Origin: Pseudomonadota bacterium
GTDB lineage: Bacteria > Pseudomonadota > Gammaproteobacteria > Burkholderiales > Burkholderiaceae_C
Reading direction: 5' to 3'
DNA length: 64,000 bases
Assembly: GCA_021819435.1 (NCBI GenBank)
Contig: JAKARB010000008.1
Span: 158,361-222,360 of the forward strand
The translations under genes were made by a program, and so were the position numbers. Shown here in pieces: positions 46,701 to 56,530 of this stretch. Position 1 is the first letter of the stretch. Each line of letters begins with the position of its first letter. The notes under the pieces are model-generated. The model searched no databases. It was not told the DNA's origin and was given only the letters and a program-made list of their open reading frames with translations.

Positions 46701-46914
46701 CGGCGCGGCCGTGCGGCGCTTCCGCCCCATCGTGTTGACCGCCGCTGCTGCCGTGCTGGCCATGATCCCGCTCAGCCGCAGCGTCTTCTGGGGGCCAATG
46801 GCGGTGGCCATCATGGGGGGGCTGATCGTGGCCACCTTGCTGACCCTGTTGGCCCTGCCGGCCATGTACGCGGCGTGGTTCCGTGTCCGGCGGCCCGAGG
46901 AAATGTCCGCCTGA
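43768..46914 (+). CDS. RND efflux transporter permease (HAE1/AcrB-type)
   Basis: 1048 residues from GTG 43768, with aggag six bases upstream (GTG 43765 is adjacent). Twelve membrane segments and two large periplasmic loops are evident. TM4 carries the proton-relay pair in GLLVDDAIIAVEMM (about residues 430-431). It takes up substrates in the inner membrane/periplasm and expels them with proton antiport through the adaptor and a TolC-type channel. No outer membrane channel gene is in this operon; a TolC homologue at 60.2 kb belongs to a type I cluster. Substrate cannot be predicted. Confidence 0.96.
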   Translation: MSHTEHDTAEPQAQRFNISRWALEHRALTRYLMVVLMLLGIAAYFQLGQDEDPPFAFRVMVVRAYWPGTTAQQMAEQVTDKIERTLQEVPYADRIQSYTKPGESFTLMVVKDSSPPKEIPNLWYQVRKKIGDMRATLPQGVIGPFFNDEFGDVYGTIYALSADGFTDEELRQFAERVRSDMLRVPGVAKVELFGVQPEKVFVEIPQQKLAQLGIDMNRIVAELNAQNAIESGGVYTGERLAVQMRVNGAFQNIEQLRQVPIRVTNPATGQSRNLRLGDIAQIRRGYEDPASIKVRHQGKQVVALGISMAKGGDIIALGKDLKTASERIRGSLPVGIELDQIQDQPQAVSSSVGEFVKVLIEAVVVVLAVSFISLGLHTKPLRLDVWPGLVVAITIPLVLAMTFLVMYYANVGLHKISLGALIIALGLLVDDAIIAVEMMVHKLEEGYDKVRAATAAYDITAIPMLTGTLITAAGFLPIGMAKSAVGEYTFAIFAVTAAALLLSWLVSVYFVPYLGLLLLKTKPKVAEGNSADLYNTPFYSRFKRLVNWCVEHRWATIGLTILALVLGVAGMGKVQQQFFPDSSRPELIVDLWLEEGASIRASEDIARRFEARMLKEPGVKTVSTWIGSGLPRFYLPMDQIFPQSNISQVVLIPESPQERERLRHALPEIMATEFPEVRGRVRLLPNGPPVPYPVQFRIVGEDVTVLRGIADQAKDIMRAHPDLHGVNDNWNESVKAIRLSVDQDKARALGVSSQSIAQASRILTSGAPLAQYREGDRLIDIEFRVPKSERLTLEALDNAYVPSATGRMIPVLQVAKPKLVWEPGVLWREGRHFAITVQADVRDGVQGPTVSQALWPKLQAMQADLPPGYHIELAGTAEESSKGQGSIFANVPVMLFIIFTLLMLQLQSFSRAMLVFLTGPMGIAGVAMALLALNRPFGFVALLGVIALMGMIMRNSVILIDQIEQDRARGVPTWDAIVGAAVRRFRPIVLTAAAAVLAMIPLSRSVFWGPMAVAIMGGLIVATLLTLLALPAMYAAWFRVRRPEEMSA

Positions 46915-47056
46915 ACGGAGGGGCTCGCGTTTTCCTTTGGCTCGCCATGGGCAAAACGCGGCCATCGCCGCAGTAGAATCCCAGGTTTCGACCGAATCAC
47001 TCGGTTCGCCGGCTGGCGCCCTCGGGGCGCGGGCCGACGGACCTTCCGCCGTCTGT

Positions 47057-47143
47057 GCGCGGGTGGCGAAATTGGTAGACGCACCAGGTTTAGGTCCTGA
47101 CGCCAGCGATGGTGTGGGGGTTCGAGTCCCCCCCCGCGCACCA
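47057..47143 (+). tRNA. tRNA-Leu(TAG)
   Basis: 87 bases including encoded CCA. Acceptor gcgcggg pairs with cccgcgc. The anticodon loop tttaggt gives TAG (reads CUA and CUN codons). A long variable arm follows, as in all tRNA-Leu. The anticodon stem is CCAGG opposite CCTGA, so the outermost pair (27-43) is a C-A mismatch. It lies just upstream of tig. Confidence 0.96.
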
Positions 47144-47184
47144 CAGACAACCCTTTTCTTTCACCTATCCAGAGAGTTCAAATC

Positions 47185-48504
47185 ATGGCGATCACCGTGG
47201 AGACCCTCGACAAGCTGGAGCGCCGCATCACGCTGTCGCTGGCAGCCGATGCCCTCAAGAACGAAGTCGATGCCCGCCTCAAGAAGCTGGCTCGCACCAC
47301 CAAGGCCGACGGTTTCCGCCCCGGCAAGGTGCCGATGAACGTCGTTGCCCAGCGCTACGGCTACTCCGTCCAGTACGAAGTCATCAACGACCAACTGGGC
47401 GAGGCTTTTGCCAAGGCCGCCCAGGAAGCGCAACTGCGCGTGGCCGGTCAGCCCCGCATCGCCGAAAAGGAAGGCGGCCCCGTTGAAGGCCAGCTCCAGT
47501 TCGACGCCACCTTCGAGGTCTACCCCGAAGTCACCATTGGTGACCTGGGCGCGGCCGAAGTCGAGCGCGTGACCGCCGAAGTCAACGACGCCGCCATCGA
47601 CCGCACTGTCGAGATCCTGCGCAAGCAGCGCCGCACTTTCGCGCAGCGTCCGGCCACTGAAGGCGCCGCCGACGGCGACCGCGTCACCATCGACTTCGAA
47701 GGCAAGATCGACGGCGTGCCGTTCGACGGCGGCAAGGCCGAGGGCTTCCAGTTCCTGGTTGGCGAAGGTCAGATGCTCGAAGCCTTCGAGAAGGCCGTGC
47801 GCGGCATGAAGACCGGCGACTCCAAGACCTTCCCGCTGCAGTTCCCCGAGGACTACCACGGCAAGGACGTGGCCGGCAAGGAAGCCGACTTCCTGGTCAC
47901 CGTCAAGAAGGTCGAACAGCAGAACCTGCCCGAGCTGACCGAGGACTTCATCAAGTCCCTGGGCCTGGCCGAAGGCACCGTCGAAGGCCTGCGCGCCGAC
48001 GTGAAGCGCAACCTGGAGCGTGAAGTCAAGTTCCGCGTCCTGGCTCGCAACAAGTCTGCTGTCATGGAAGCCCTGCTCAAGCTGGTCGATTTCGACCTGC
48101 CCCAGTCGCTGGTGGCCGCCGAGACCGATCGCATGGTTGAAGCCGCCCGTGCCGACCTGAAGTCGCGCGGCATCCCCGACGCCGACAAGGCCCCGATCCC
48201 GGCCGAGATGTTCAAGCCCCAGGCCGAGCGCCGCGTGCGCCTGGGCCTGACGGTTGCCGAACTGGTCAAGGCCAACAACCTGCAAGCCAAGCCTGAGCAA
48301 CTCCAAGCTCACATCCAGGAACTGGCTCAGAGCTACGAGCAGCCCGCCCAAGTGGTGGCCTGGTACATGAGCGACCGCCAGCGCATGGCCGAAGTCGAAG
48401 CCGTCGTGATCGAAGGCAACGTCGCCGACTTCGTGCTGAGCAAGGCCAAGGTCACCGACAAGGCCCTGGGTTTCGAAGAGCTGATGGGCCAGCAAGGCGC
48501 CTGA
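47185..48504 (+). CDS. tig: Trigger factor
   Basis: 439 residues. Ribosome-associated chaperone and peptidyl-prolyl isomerase. The N-terminal ribosome-binding domain (about 1-145) has the signature GFRPGKVP near residue 44. The FKBP-type PPIase domain (about 155-245) includes DGDRVTIDFEGKIDGVPFDGGKAEGFQFLVGEGQM. The C-terminal arm domain fills the rest. The start MAITVETLDKLERR has agag purines upstream. It lies before clpP-clpX-lon, the classical proteostasis order, and ends at a strong terminator. Confidence 0.98.
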   Translation: MAITVETLDKLERRITLSLAADALKNEVDARLKKLARTTKADGFRPGKVPMNVVAQRYGYSVQYEVINDQLGEAFAKAAQEAQLRVAGQPRIAEKEGGPVEGQLQFDATFEVYPEVTIGDLGAAEVERVTAEVNDAAIDRTVEILRKQRRTFAQRPATEGAADGDRVTIDFEGKIDGVPFDGGKAEGFQFLVGEGQMLEAFEKAVRGMKTGDSKTFPLQFPEDYHGKDVAGKEADFLVTVKKVEQQNLPELTEDFIKSLGLAEGTVEGLRADVKRNLEREVKFRVLARNKSAVMEALLKLVDFDLPQSLVAAETDRMVEAARADLKSRGIPDADKAPIPAEMFKPQAERRVRLGLTVAELVKANNLQAKPEQLQAHIQELAQSYEQPAQVVAWYMSDRQRMAEVEAVVIEGNVADFVLSKAKVTDKALGFEELMGQQGA

Positions 48505-48574
48505 TCGTCCGATCAGACCGCTAGACGGCCGTGAGGGCAGGGGGCCAGTGCCCACCGCCCTGCGAGCCGCCTGA

Positions 48575-48618
48575 AAAGGCACCGGCAATCCTGAGTGATT
48601 GCCGGTGCCTTTCGTTTT
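48575..48618 (+). terminator. Terminator of tig
   Basis: Sixteen-base perfect stem (aaaggcaccggcaatc / gattgccggtgccttt) with a CTGAGT loop, then cgtttt. It lies about 70 bases past the tig stop. Confidence 0.88.
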
Positions 48619-48842
48619 GTGCAACCTTTTCGAACGCGATCCGGGCATTTCGTCACGGGAAATTCCCTGAGGCGCCCAAGCCACGTCGGCGTTTTTCTCG
48701 CTGTTTGCACGCAACGGAAAAACGACGTCAGGCAAGCGGCGCCTTTTCGGGCCTTCGGAGCACCCGGATCGCACGTCATAATGATTTCAACCGAGGTCCA
48801 TCCCTCGCGGGAGCCTCAGCACCGACGCGTACAAGGAAGCAC
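48619..48842 (+). promoter_or_regulatory. tig-clpP intergenic region, presumed clpP promoter
   Basis: Non-coding by inspection. A -10-like cataat lies at 48778-48783 with a weak ttcgga 18 bases upstream. An imperfect inverted repeat (acgtcggcgtttttc at 48683-48697 against ggaaaaacgacgt at 48716-48728) lies further upstream. No clear sigma-32 heat-shock promoter was found. A good Shine-Dalgarno (aagga) is present just before clpP. Confidence 0.35.
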
Positions 48843-49451
48843 ATGAGCGCACTGGACATTCAGAACCTGGGCATGGTGCCCATGGTCATCGAGCAATCGG
48901 GTCGCGGTGAGCGCGCCTACGACATCTACAGCCGCCTGCTGCGCGAGCGCGTGGTCTTCCTGGTCGGCCCTGTCAATGACGCCACGGCCAACCTGGTGGT
49001 CGCCCAACTGCTGTTTCTCGAGAGCGAGAACCCCGACAAGGACATCTCGTTCTACATCAACTCGCCGGGCGGTTCCGTGAGCGCCGGCATGTCGATCTTC
49101 GACACGATGAACTTCATCAAGCCCGACGTGTCCACCTTGTGCATGGGCATGGCTGCCTCGATGGGCGCCTTCCTGCTGGCCGCCGGCGCCAAGGGCAAGC
49201 GTTTCGCGCTGCCCAACAGCAAGATCATGATCCACCAGCCCCTGGGTGGTGCACAAGGTCAGGCGACCGACATCGAGATCCATGCCCGCGAGATCCTGAA
49301 AACCCGCGAGCAACTCAACAAGATCCTGGCCGAGCGTTCCGGCCAGCCGCTGGAGAAGATCCAGAATGACACCGAACGCGACTACTACATGACGGCCGAA
49401 GAGGCCGCCACTTACGGACTCATCGACAAGGTGCTGGAAAAGCGCGGCTGA
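48843..49451 (+). CDS. clpP: ATP-dependent Clp protease proteolytic subunit
   Basis: 202 residues from ATG 48843 ([30 protein letters not shown]), the family-typical start; upstream in-frame sequence is not ClpP. Serine protease tetradecamer. The catalytic Ser106 is in [11 protein letters not shown]; the catalytic His in [16 protein letters not shown]; the Asp follows near NDTERDYYM. It assembles with ClpX, encoded 60 bases downstream, to degrade tagged proteins. Confidence 0.98.
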   Translation: MSALDIQNLGMVPMVIEQSGRGERAYDIYSRLLRERVVFLVGPVNDATANLVVAQLLFLESENPDKDISFYINSPGGSVSAGMSIFDTMNFIKPDVSTLCMGMAASMGAFLLAAGAKGKRFALPNSKIMIHQPLGGAQGQATDIEIHAREILKTREQLNKILAERSGQPLEKIQNDTERDYYMTAEEAATYGLIDKVLEKRG

Positions 49452-49510
49452 GCCCCACTCGCCGCTATCATCTTTCCCAGCCCTCGCCGACTTTCTGACA
49501 GGCCTGCACC

Positions 49511-50788
49511 ATGGCAGACAAAAAAGGCTCTTCCAGCGAAAAAATCCTCTACTGCTCCTTCTGCGGGAAGAGTCAGCACGAGGTCAAGAAACTCATCGCC
49601 GGACCTTCGGTCTTCATCTGCGACGAGTGCATCGACCTGTGCAACGACATCATCCGCGACGAAGTGGCGGCGGAGTCAGAGCAGACGCGTCCCTCTCGCG
49701 GTGACCTGCCCACGCCCGGCGAAATCAAGGCCAGCCTCGACCAGTACGTGATCGGCCAGGACACGGCCAAGCGCACCTTGTCGGTGGCGGTCTACAACCA
49801 CTACAAGCGGCTCAAGCACATGGGTTCGGGCGACGGCAAGAAGCCCGACGTCGAGCTCAACAAGAGCAACATCCTGCTGATCGGCCCGACCGGCTCCGGC
49901 AAGACCCTGCTGGCCCAGACGCTGGCCCGCCTGCTCAACGTGCCCTTCGTGATCGCCGACGCCACCACGCTGACCGAAGCCGGCTACGTGGGCGAAGACG
50001 TCGAGAACATCATCCAGAAGCTGCTGCAGAACTGCAACTACGAGGTGGACAAGGCCCAGCGCGGCATCGTCTACATCGACGAGATCGACAAGATCTCGCG
50101 CAAGTCCGACAACCCGTCCATCACGCGCGATGTGTCGGGCGAGGGCGTGCAGCAGGCCCTGCTCAAGCTCATCGAAGGCACGATGGCTTCTGTGCCCCCG
50201 CAAGGCGGCCGCAAGCACCCGAACCAAGACTTCCTGCAGATCGACACGACCAACATCCTGTTCATCTGCGGCGGCGCCTTCGACGGGCTCGAAAAGGTCA
50301 TCCAGAACCGCTCGGTCAAGTCCGGCATCGGCTTCGGCGCTGCGGTGCAGAGCAAGGACGACCGCAAGGTCGGTGAGGTCTTCCGCGAGGTCGAACCCGA
50401 GGACATCATCAAGTTTGGTCTGATCCCCGAATTGGTGGGCCGCCTCCCGGTGGTGGCGACCTTGGGCGAATTGACCGAAGATGCCCTGGTCAAGATCCTG
50501 ACCGAACCCAAGAACGCGCTGGTCAAGCAATACCAGCAGTTGCTGAACATGGACGGTGTCGAGCTGGAAATCCGGCCGGCCGCCCTGGCCGCCATCGCCC
50601 GCAAGGCGTTGGCGCGCAAGACCGGTGCCCGTGGCCTGCGTTCCATCCTGGAACAATCGTTGCTGGACACCATGTTCGAACTTCCCACACAGGAGGGCGT
50701 GCAGAAAGTTGTGCTGGATGAATCCACCATTGAAGAAAACGCCAAGCCATTGCTGGTGTATCGGGAACAGGCCAAGGCCAGTGCCTGA
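49511..50788 (+). CDS. clpX: ATP-dependent Clp protease ATP-binding subunit ClpX
   Basis: 425 residues. N-terminal C4 zinc-binding domain (CSFCGKS and CDECIDLC, about 14-51) that binds adaptors and substrates. AAA+ domain with Walker A GPTGSGKT (about 125-132), pore loop GYVGEDVEN, Walker [14 protein letters not shown] loop [10 protein letters not shown] and sensor 2 [10 protein letters not shown]. The hexamer unfolds substrates and feeds them to ClpP. It lies directly after clpP and before lon. Confidence 0.99.
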   Translation: MADKKGSSSEKILYCSFCGKSQHEVKKLIAGPSVFICDECIDLCNDIIRDEVAAESEQTRPSRGDLPTPGEIKASLDQYVIGQDTAKRTLSVAVYNHYKRLKHMGSGDGKKPDVELNKSNILLIGPTGSGKTLLAQTLARLLNVPFVIADATTLTEAGYVGEDVENIIQKLLQNCNYEVDKAQRGIVYIDEIDKISRKSDNPSITRDVSGEGVQQALLKLIEGTMASVPPQGGRKHPNQDFLQIDTTNILFICGGAFDGLEKVIQNRSVKSGIGFGAAVQSKDDRKVGEVFREVEPEDIIKFGLIPELVGRLPVVATLGELTEDALVKILTEPKNALVKQYQQLLNMDGVELEIRPAALAAIARKALARKTGARGLRSILEQSLLDTMFELPTQEGVQKVVLDESTIEENAKPLLVYREQAKASA

Positions 50789-50810
50789 GCGCGTTTGAAT
50801 GCGCTCCGTG

Positions 50811-50853
50811 GGGCACCGCTGAGAACCTTTTCCAAATGGTTTTCGCGGTGCCC
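50811..50853 (+). terminator. Long hairpin between clpX and lon
   Basis: Outer stem gggcaccgc (50811-50819) / gcggtgccc (50845-50853), with a second imperfect stem inside (gagaacc / ggttttc). Followed by ttgtgttt. It could be a terminator or an RNA-processing hairpin between clpX and lon. Confidence 0.6.
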
Positions 50854-50905
50854 TTGTGTTTAGCCACTGAGGCCCCAACTGGGCTTCAGAGAAAGTGAGC
50901 CCCTC

Positions 50906-53329
<2,424 letters not shown>

Positions 53330-53345
53330 AAAATTTGAGTGCTCG

Positions 53346-53375
53346 TTGACGAACGGGTCAAAAACGCGCTATAGT
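53346..53375 (+). promoter_or_regulatory. Promoter of first tRNA-Gly-Cys unit
   Basis: -35 ttgacg (53346-53351) and -10 tatagt (53370-53375), 18-base spacer. The transcript would start near 53382, only a few bases before a leader hairpin. Confidence 0.65.
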
Positions 53376-53387
53376 TCAGGTCTTCGC

Positions 53388-53410
53388 TGATCACGAGCCA
53401 AACGTGATCA
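53388..53410 (+). other. Leader hairpin before tRNA-Gly copy 1
   Basis: Perfect 8-bp stem tgatcacg / cgtgatca with a 7-base loop, about 50 bases before the tRNA. An equivalent stem precedes copy 2 with a compensated base pair. Confidence 0.55.
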
Positions 53411-53458
53411 AGCAAGGCGAAAACAGCAGGCGAAAGAGCAATCTGAAGTCTGCGCTAT

Positions 53459-53534
53459 GCGGGATTAGCTCAGTTGGTAGAGCGATACCTTGCCAAGGTA
53501 TAGGTCGAGAGTTCGAGTCTCTTATCCCGCTCCA
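53459..53534 (+). tRNA. tRNA-Gly(GCC), copy 1
   Basis: 76 bases with encoded CCA. Acceptor gcgggat pairs with atcccgc. The anticodon stem atacc/ggtat encloses ttgccaa, giving GCC. The sequence is identical to copy 2 at 54200. Confidence 0.97.
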
Positions 53535-53541
53535 CATTCCG

Positions 53542-53571
53542 AAGGGAAGCCCGAAAAGGCTTCCCTTTTTC
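53542..53571 (+). terminator. Hairpin after tRNA-Gly copy 1
   Basis: Stem aagggaagcc / ggcttccctt with a CGAAAA loop and a T-tract. It separates tRNA-Gly from tRNA-Cys in unit 1. Confidence 0.75.
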
Positions 53572-53631
53572 TCTGGTGAAACGGCTGCGGCACGCACGCG
53601 CTACCGGTTTTGCTGGATACTTGGCAACGCT

Positions 53632-53705
53632 GGCGCGGTAGCAAAGCGGTTATGCACCGGATTGCAAATCCGTCCAGCCCGGTTCGACTCCGGGCCGCGC
53701 CTCCA
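53632..53705 (+). tRNA. tRNA-Cys(GCA), copy 1
   Basis: 74 bases with encoded CCA. Acceptor ggcgcgg pairs with ccgcgcc. The anticodon stem ccgga/tccgt with loop ttgcaaa gives GCA. Identical in sequence to copy 2 at 54325. Confidence 0.97.
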
Positions 53706-53714
53706 GAAAAAACG

Positions 53715-53747
53715 AAGCCCCACTCGCGAAAGCTGGTGGGGCTTTTT
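53715..53747. terminator. Bidirectional terminator between tRNA-Cys copy 1 and tRNA-Leu(TAA)
   Basis: Stem aagccccac / gtggggctt with T-tract on the plus strand and a T-tract on the minus strand as well (cgtttttt), so it can serve both converging tRNA transcripts. Confidence 0.75.
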
Positions 53748-53823
53748 GTTTGTGCTGGATGACCTCGCGTGAGATGCGAGGTGAGATGTCAGCGCATGGG
53801 GTGGCAGGGCATGCCACTTGGCC

Positions 53824-53915
53824 TGGTGCCCCGAGCCGGGGTCGAACCGGCACGCTGCCTTTCAGCAAGCGGCGGATTTTAAGTCCGCTGTGTCTACCGA
53901 TTTCACCATCGGGGC
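53824..53915 (-). tRNA. tRNA-Leu(TAA)
   Basis: 92 bases including CCA on the minus strand. Acceptor gccccga pairs with tcggggc. The anticodon stem gcgga/tccgc with loop cttaaaa gives TAA (reads UUA, UUG). Long variable arm present. It lies inside the duplicated Gly-Cys block, in opposite orientation. Confidence 0.96.
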
Positions 53916-54054
53916 CTGGGCGGCAAGTGTAAGCCGGGCTGCTGCGAATGCCTCGGGTCTTGCTTCAGTTCTTGCGTGCACCGAGCTGTTGAGCGTCGTT
54001 TGGCGAAGACATGCCAGAGGCGACAAGCCCGCGGCGATGAAAACATGCAACACC

Positions 54055-54084
54055 TTGCCCAGTCGCTGAAATTCGGTGTATAGT
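54055..54084 (+). promoter_or_regulatory. Promoter of second tRNA-Gly-Cys unit
   Basis: -35 ttgccc (54055-54060) and -10 tatagt (54079-54084), 18-base spacer, the same geometry and -10 as unit 1, followed by the same ggtcttcgctgatc leader start with small changes. Confidence 0.6.
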
Positions 54085-54097
54085 TGCGGTCTTCGCT

Positions 54098-54119
54098 GAT
54101 CGCGGCACCAGACGCGATC
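54098..54119 (+). other. Leader hairpin before tRNA-Gly copy 2
   Basis: Perfect 7-bp stem gatcgcg / cgcgatc with an 8-base loop. Compared with the unit 1 stem, one A-T pair is replaced by G-C on both sides, a compensatory change. Confidence 0.55.
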
Positions 54120-54199
54120 TAGGTTGCACAAAATGGCGGACTGGGTGTTCACATCCAGTCAAAAACCAGCGAAGCGTTGCAAGGCAACTTGCAGCACAT

Positions 54200-54275
54200 G
54201 CGGGATTAGCTCAGTTGGTAGAGCGATACCTTGCCAAGGTATAGGTCGAGAGTTCGAGTCTCTTATCCCGCTCCA
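54200..54275 (+). tRNA. tRNA-Gly(GCC), copy 2
   Basis: 76 bases, identical to copy 1 (53459-53534), with anticodon GCC and encoded CCA. It has its own promoter and leader hairpin. Confidence 0.97.
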
Positions 54276-54282
54276 CATTCGA

Positions 54283-54317
54283 AGGGAAGCCCGGTTTCAC
54301 TCGGCTTCCCTTTTTTC
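54283..54317 (+). terminator. Hairpin between tRNA-Gly and tRNA-Cys copy 2
   Basis: Stem gggaagcc(g) / (c)ggcttccc with a T6 tract. Only seven bases separate the T-tract from the tRNA-Cys 5' end, so tRNA-Cys 2 can be made only by read-through unless it has an unseen promoter. Confidence 0.72.
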
Positions 54318-54324
54318 AAGCTCT

Positions 54325-54398
54325 GGCGCGGTAGCAAAGCGGTTATGCACCGGATTGCAAATCCGTCCAGCCCGGTTCGACTCCGGGCCGCGCCTCCA
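54325..54398 (+). tRNA. tRNA-Cys(GCA), copy 2
   Basis: 74 bases with encoded CCA, identical to copy 1 (53632-53705). It follows directly on the T-tract of the preceding hairpin. Confidence 0.97.
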
Positions 54399-54404
54399 AG
54401 CAGC

Positions 54405-54438
54405 AAAGCCCCACCTGTTCACGCCGGTGGGGCTTTTT
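54405..54438 (+). terminator. Terminator after tRNA-Cys copy 2
   Basis: Stem aaagccccacc / ggtggggcttt with a ten-base loop and T5. Related to the unit 1 terminator, so the duplication extended past the Cys gene. Confidence 0.8.
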
Positions 54439-54603
54439 CCTTTGCGGCCAATAGCAGGCGTGCCGGGTGGGTATGAACCCTTCAGCCCCTGAGGCCAGAA
54501 TTGACCGCTTCCTGACGCTGTAATCCGGCTCAAGCCCTGACGAGCCTTTGCCTAGCATCGACACATCCCCCATGGCGTCCGCCACTGGGGCAGAAGAGGA
54601 CGT

Positions 54604-56493
54604 GTGTCGATGGACCGAAGCCGAGACGATCAACTGTTGCGCCAGGGCGCGGGGCAGCCGCTGTCTGCCGCAGGCGCCTTCGAGGAGGCGCTGGCCCAGG
54701 CTCGTTCCGGCCAGATGCCTTTGATGGCGCTGCTGGAATTGGCTCAGCGCCCGGACGTGGGGGTGCGCGCCGACCTGGTCAGCAGCCTTTATGGGGCTTG
54801 GCTGGGCAGCACCCAGTCGCCGCAGCGTCACATCGCGCTGTTCAACCACGGCACGGTGCTGGGTGGCATGGGCGAGCATGTGGCCGCTGAAGCCGCTTAC
54901 CGCGAGGCCCTGCAACTGGCGCCGGGCTTTTTGCAGGCGCACCTTAACCTGGGGCACCAGCTCGAACACCAAGGGCGCCACGATGAGGCCCTGGCGGCCT
55001 GGGACATGGTGCTGCAACTTGCGGCCCAGCAGGGGCAGGCCGGCCAGCAGGTGGACCTGGAGTTGCCGCTGCATGCCCTCAACAACTCTGCGCGCCTGCT
55101 TGAGCAACTGCGCCGCTACGACGAGTCCGAGGCGGTGATGAAGCGCAGCCTGTTGCTGCAACCCGATCAGTCGCGCGTGATCCAACACTTGGTGCACATC
55201 CGCCAGAAGCAGTGCGAGTGGCCGGTTTACGCGCCGGTGCCTGGCGTGACGCCCTGCGCGCTGCAACTGGGCACCTCGCCGCTGGCCATGCTGGGCGCGA
55301 GCGACGACCCCGCCATGCAACTGCTGGCCGCGCGCACTTTTGTGCATGAGCGCGTCAAGCCGGTCACGACCAAGTTGGCTTCGCCCGTGCGTCAGCGCCC
55401 CGGCAGGCTGCGCCTGGCCTTCCTCTCGGGTGACCTGTGCCTGCACGCCGTCGGGCTGTTGACGGTCGAGCTCATCGAGCTGATCGACCGCAGCCGCTTC
55501 GAGACCTTCGCCTATTGCTGGAGCCGCGAAGACGGCAGCCCGTTGCAGGCGCGCATCCGTGGCTCGCTGGATCACCATGTGCCTGTGGCCGCCATGAGCG
55601 ATGAAGCCGTGGCGCGTCGCATCGCCGCCGACGACATCGATGTGCTGATCGACCTGCATGGGCTCACCTCGGGGGCGCGTGCCGACATCCTGAGCTGGCG
55701 CCCGGCGCGGCATCAGTTGACCTACCTGGGCTTTCCTGGCACGACGGGTTTGCCGTCCATCGATCGCGTGATCGCCGACCGTTTTGTCATGCCGCCCGAG
55801 TTGCTGCCTTACATGACGGAGCGCCCTCTGTACCTCACGAAGTGCTTCCAGTCGAGCGACCGCCAGCGCGTGGCATCGGAGGTGCCGACCCGCGCGCAGT
55901 GCGGCTTGCCCGAACAAGGCTTTGTCTATTGCTCGTTCAACAACAATTTCAAGATGGGGCAGGCGCTGTTCCAGCTGTGGATGCGCGTGCTGGCCCAGGT
56001 GCCGGGCAGCGTGCTCTGGTTGCTGGCCGACAACCGCTGGGCCGAGGCCAACATGCGCGCCGAGGCGAGTGCCCATGGCGTGGACCCGGCGCGCCTGATC
56101 TTCGCGCCGCGCGTGGCGCCGGCTGACTACCTGGCTCGCTTCGCGGCGGCTGACTTGATCCTCGACACCTTCCCCTACAACGCGGGCACCACGGCCAACG
56201 ACGTGCTGTTCATGGGCGTGCCGATCCTGACGCATTCAGGCCGCACTTTTGTGTCGCGCATGGCGGGCAGCCTGCTGCACGCGGTGGGCTTGCCCGATCT
56301 GGTGACCGACAGCGCTGAGGCTTATGAGCGGATGGCGATCACGCTGGGTCGCGAGCCGGCGCGCGTGGCCAGTTATCGCCGCTACTTGGCGGAGCACCGC
56401 TTCCAGACCCCGCTGTTCGACACGCCGGGCCTGGTGCGCGACCTTGAAAAGCAACTTGAGGCCCTGGTGGCCGGCACGCTGAGCGAGGCCTGA
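54604..56493 (+). CDS. TPR-containing SPINDLY/OGT-like O-linked glycosyltransferase
   Basis: 629 residues, starting at GTG 54604 (MSMDRSRDD) or ATG 54610, after agagga. Residues about 70-210 contain TPR repeats (HVAAEAAYREALQLAPGF, HDEALAAWDMVLQLA, YDESEAVMKRSLLLQPDQ). The C-terminal GT41-type catalytic region (about 260-625) shows RLRLAFLSGDLCLHAVG, DVLIDLHGLTSGARADILSWRPA, LTYLGFPGTTGLPSIDRVIADR, FVYCSFNNNFKM, PADYLARFAAADLILDTFPYNAGTTANDVLFMGVPILT. GT41 enzymes add a sugar from a UDP- or GDP-nucleotide to Ser/Thr in the cytoplasm. It heads the type I secretion cluster, so its target is plausibly the secreted substrate (inference). Confidence 0.93.
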   Translation: MSMDRSRDDQLLRQGAGQPLSAAGAFEEALAQARSGQMPLMALLELAQRPDVGVRADLVSSLYGAWLGSTQSPQRHIALFNHGTVLGGMGEHVAAEAAYREALQLAPGFLQAHLNLGHQLEHQGRHDEALAAWDMVLQLAAQQGQAGQQVDLELPLHALNNSARLLEQLRRYDESEAVMKRSLLLQPDQSRVIQHLVHIRQKQCEWPVYAPVPGVTPCALQLGTSPLAMLGASDDPAMQLLAARTFVHERVKPVTTKLASPVRQRPGRLRLAFLSGDLCLHAVGLLTVELIELIDRSRFETFAYCWSREDGSPLQARIRGSLDHHVPVAAMSDEAVARRIAADDIDVLIDLHGLTSGARADILSWRPARHQLTYLGFPGTTGLPSIDRVIADRFVMPPELLPYMTERPLYLTKCFQSSDRQRVASEVPTRAQCGLPEQGFVYCSFNNNFKMGQALFQLWMRVLAQVPGSVLWLLADNRWAEANMRAEASAHGVDPARLIFAPRVAPADYLARFAAADLILDTFPYNAGTTANDVLFMGVPILTHSGRTFVSRMAGSLLHAVGLPDLVTDSAEAYERMAITLGREPARVASYRRYLAEHRFQTPLFDTPGLVRDLEKQLEALVAGTLSEA

Positions 56494-56530
56494 AGGCCTT
56501 CAGCGACGGAGCCAAGCGACGGAGTCTTTT

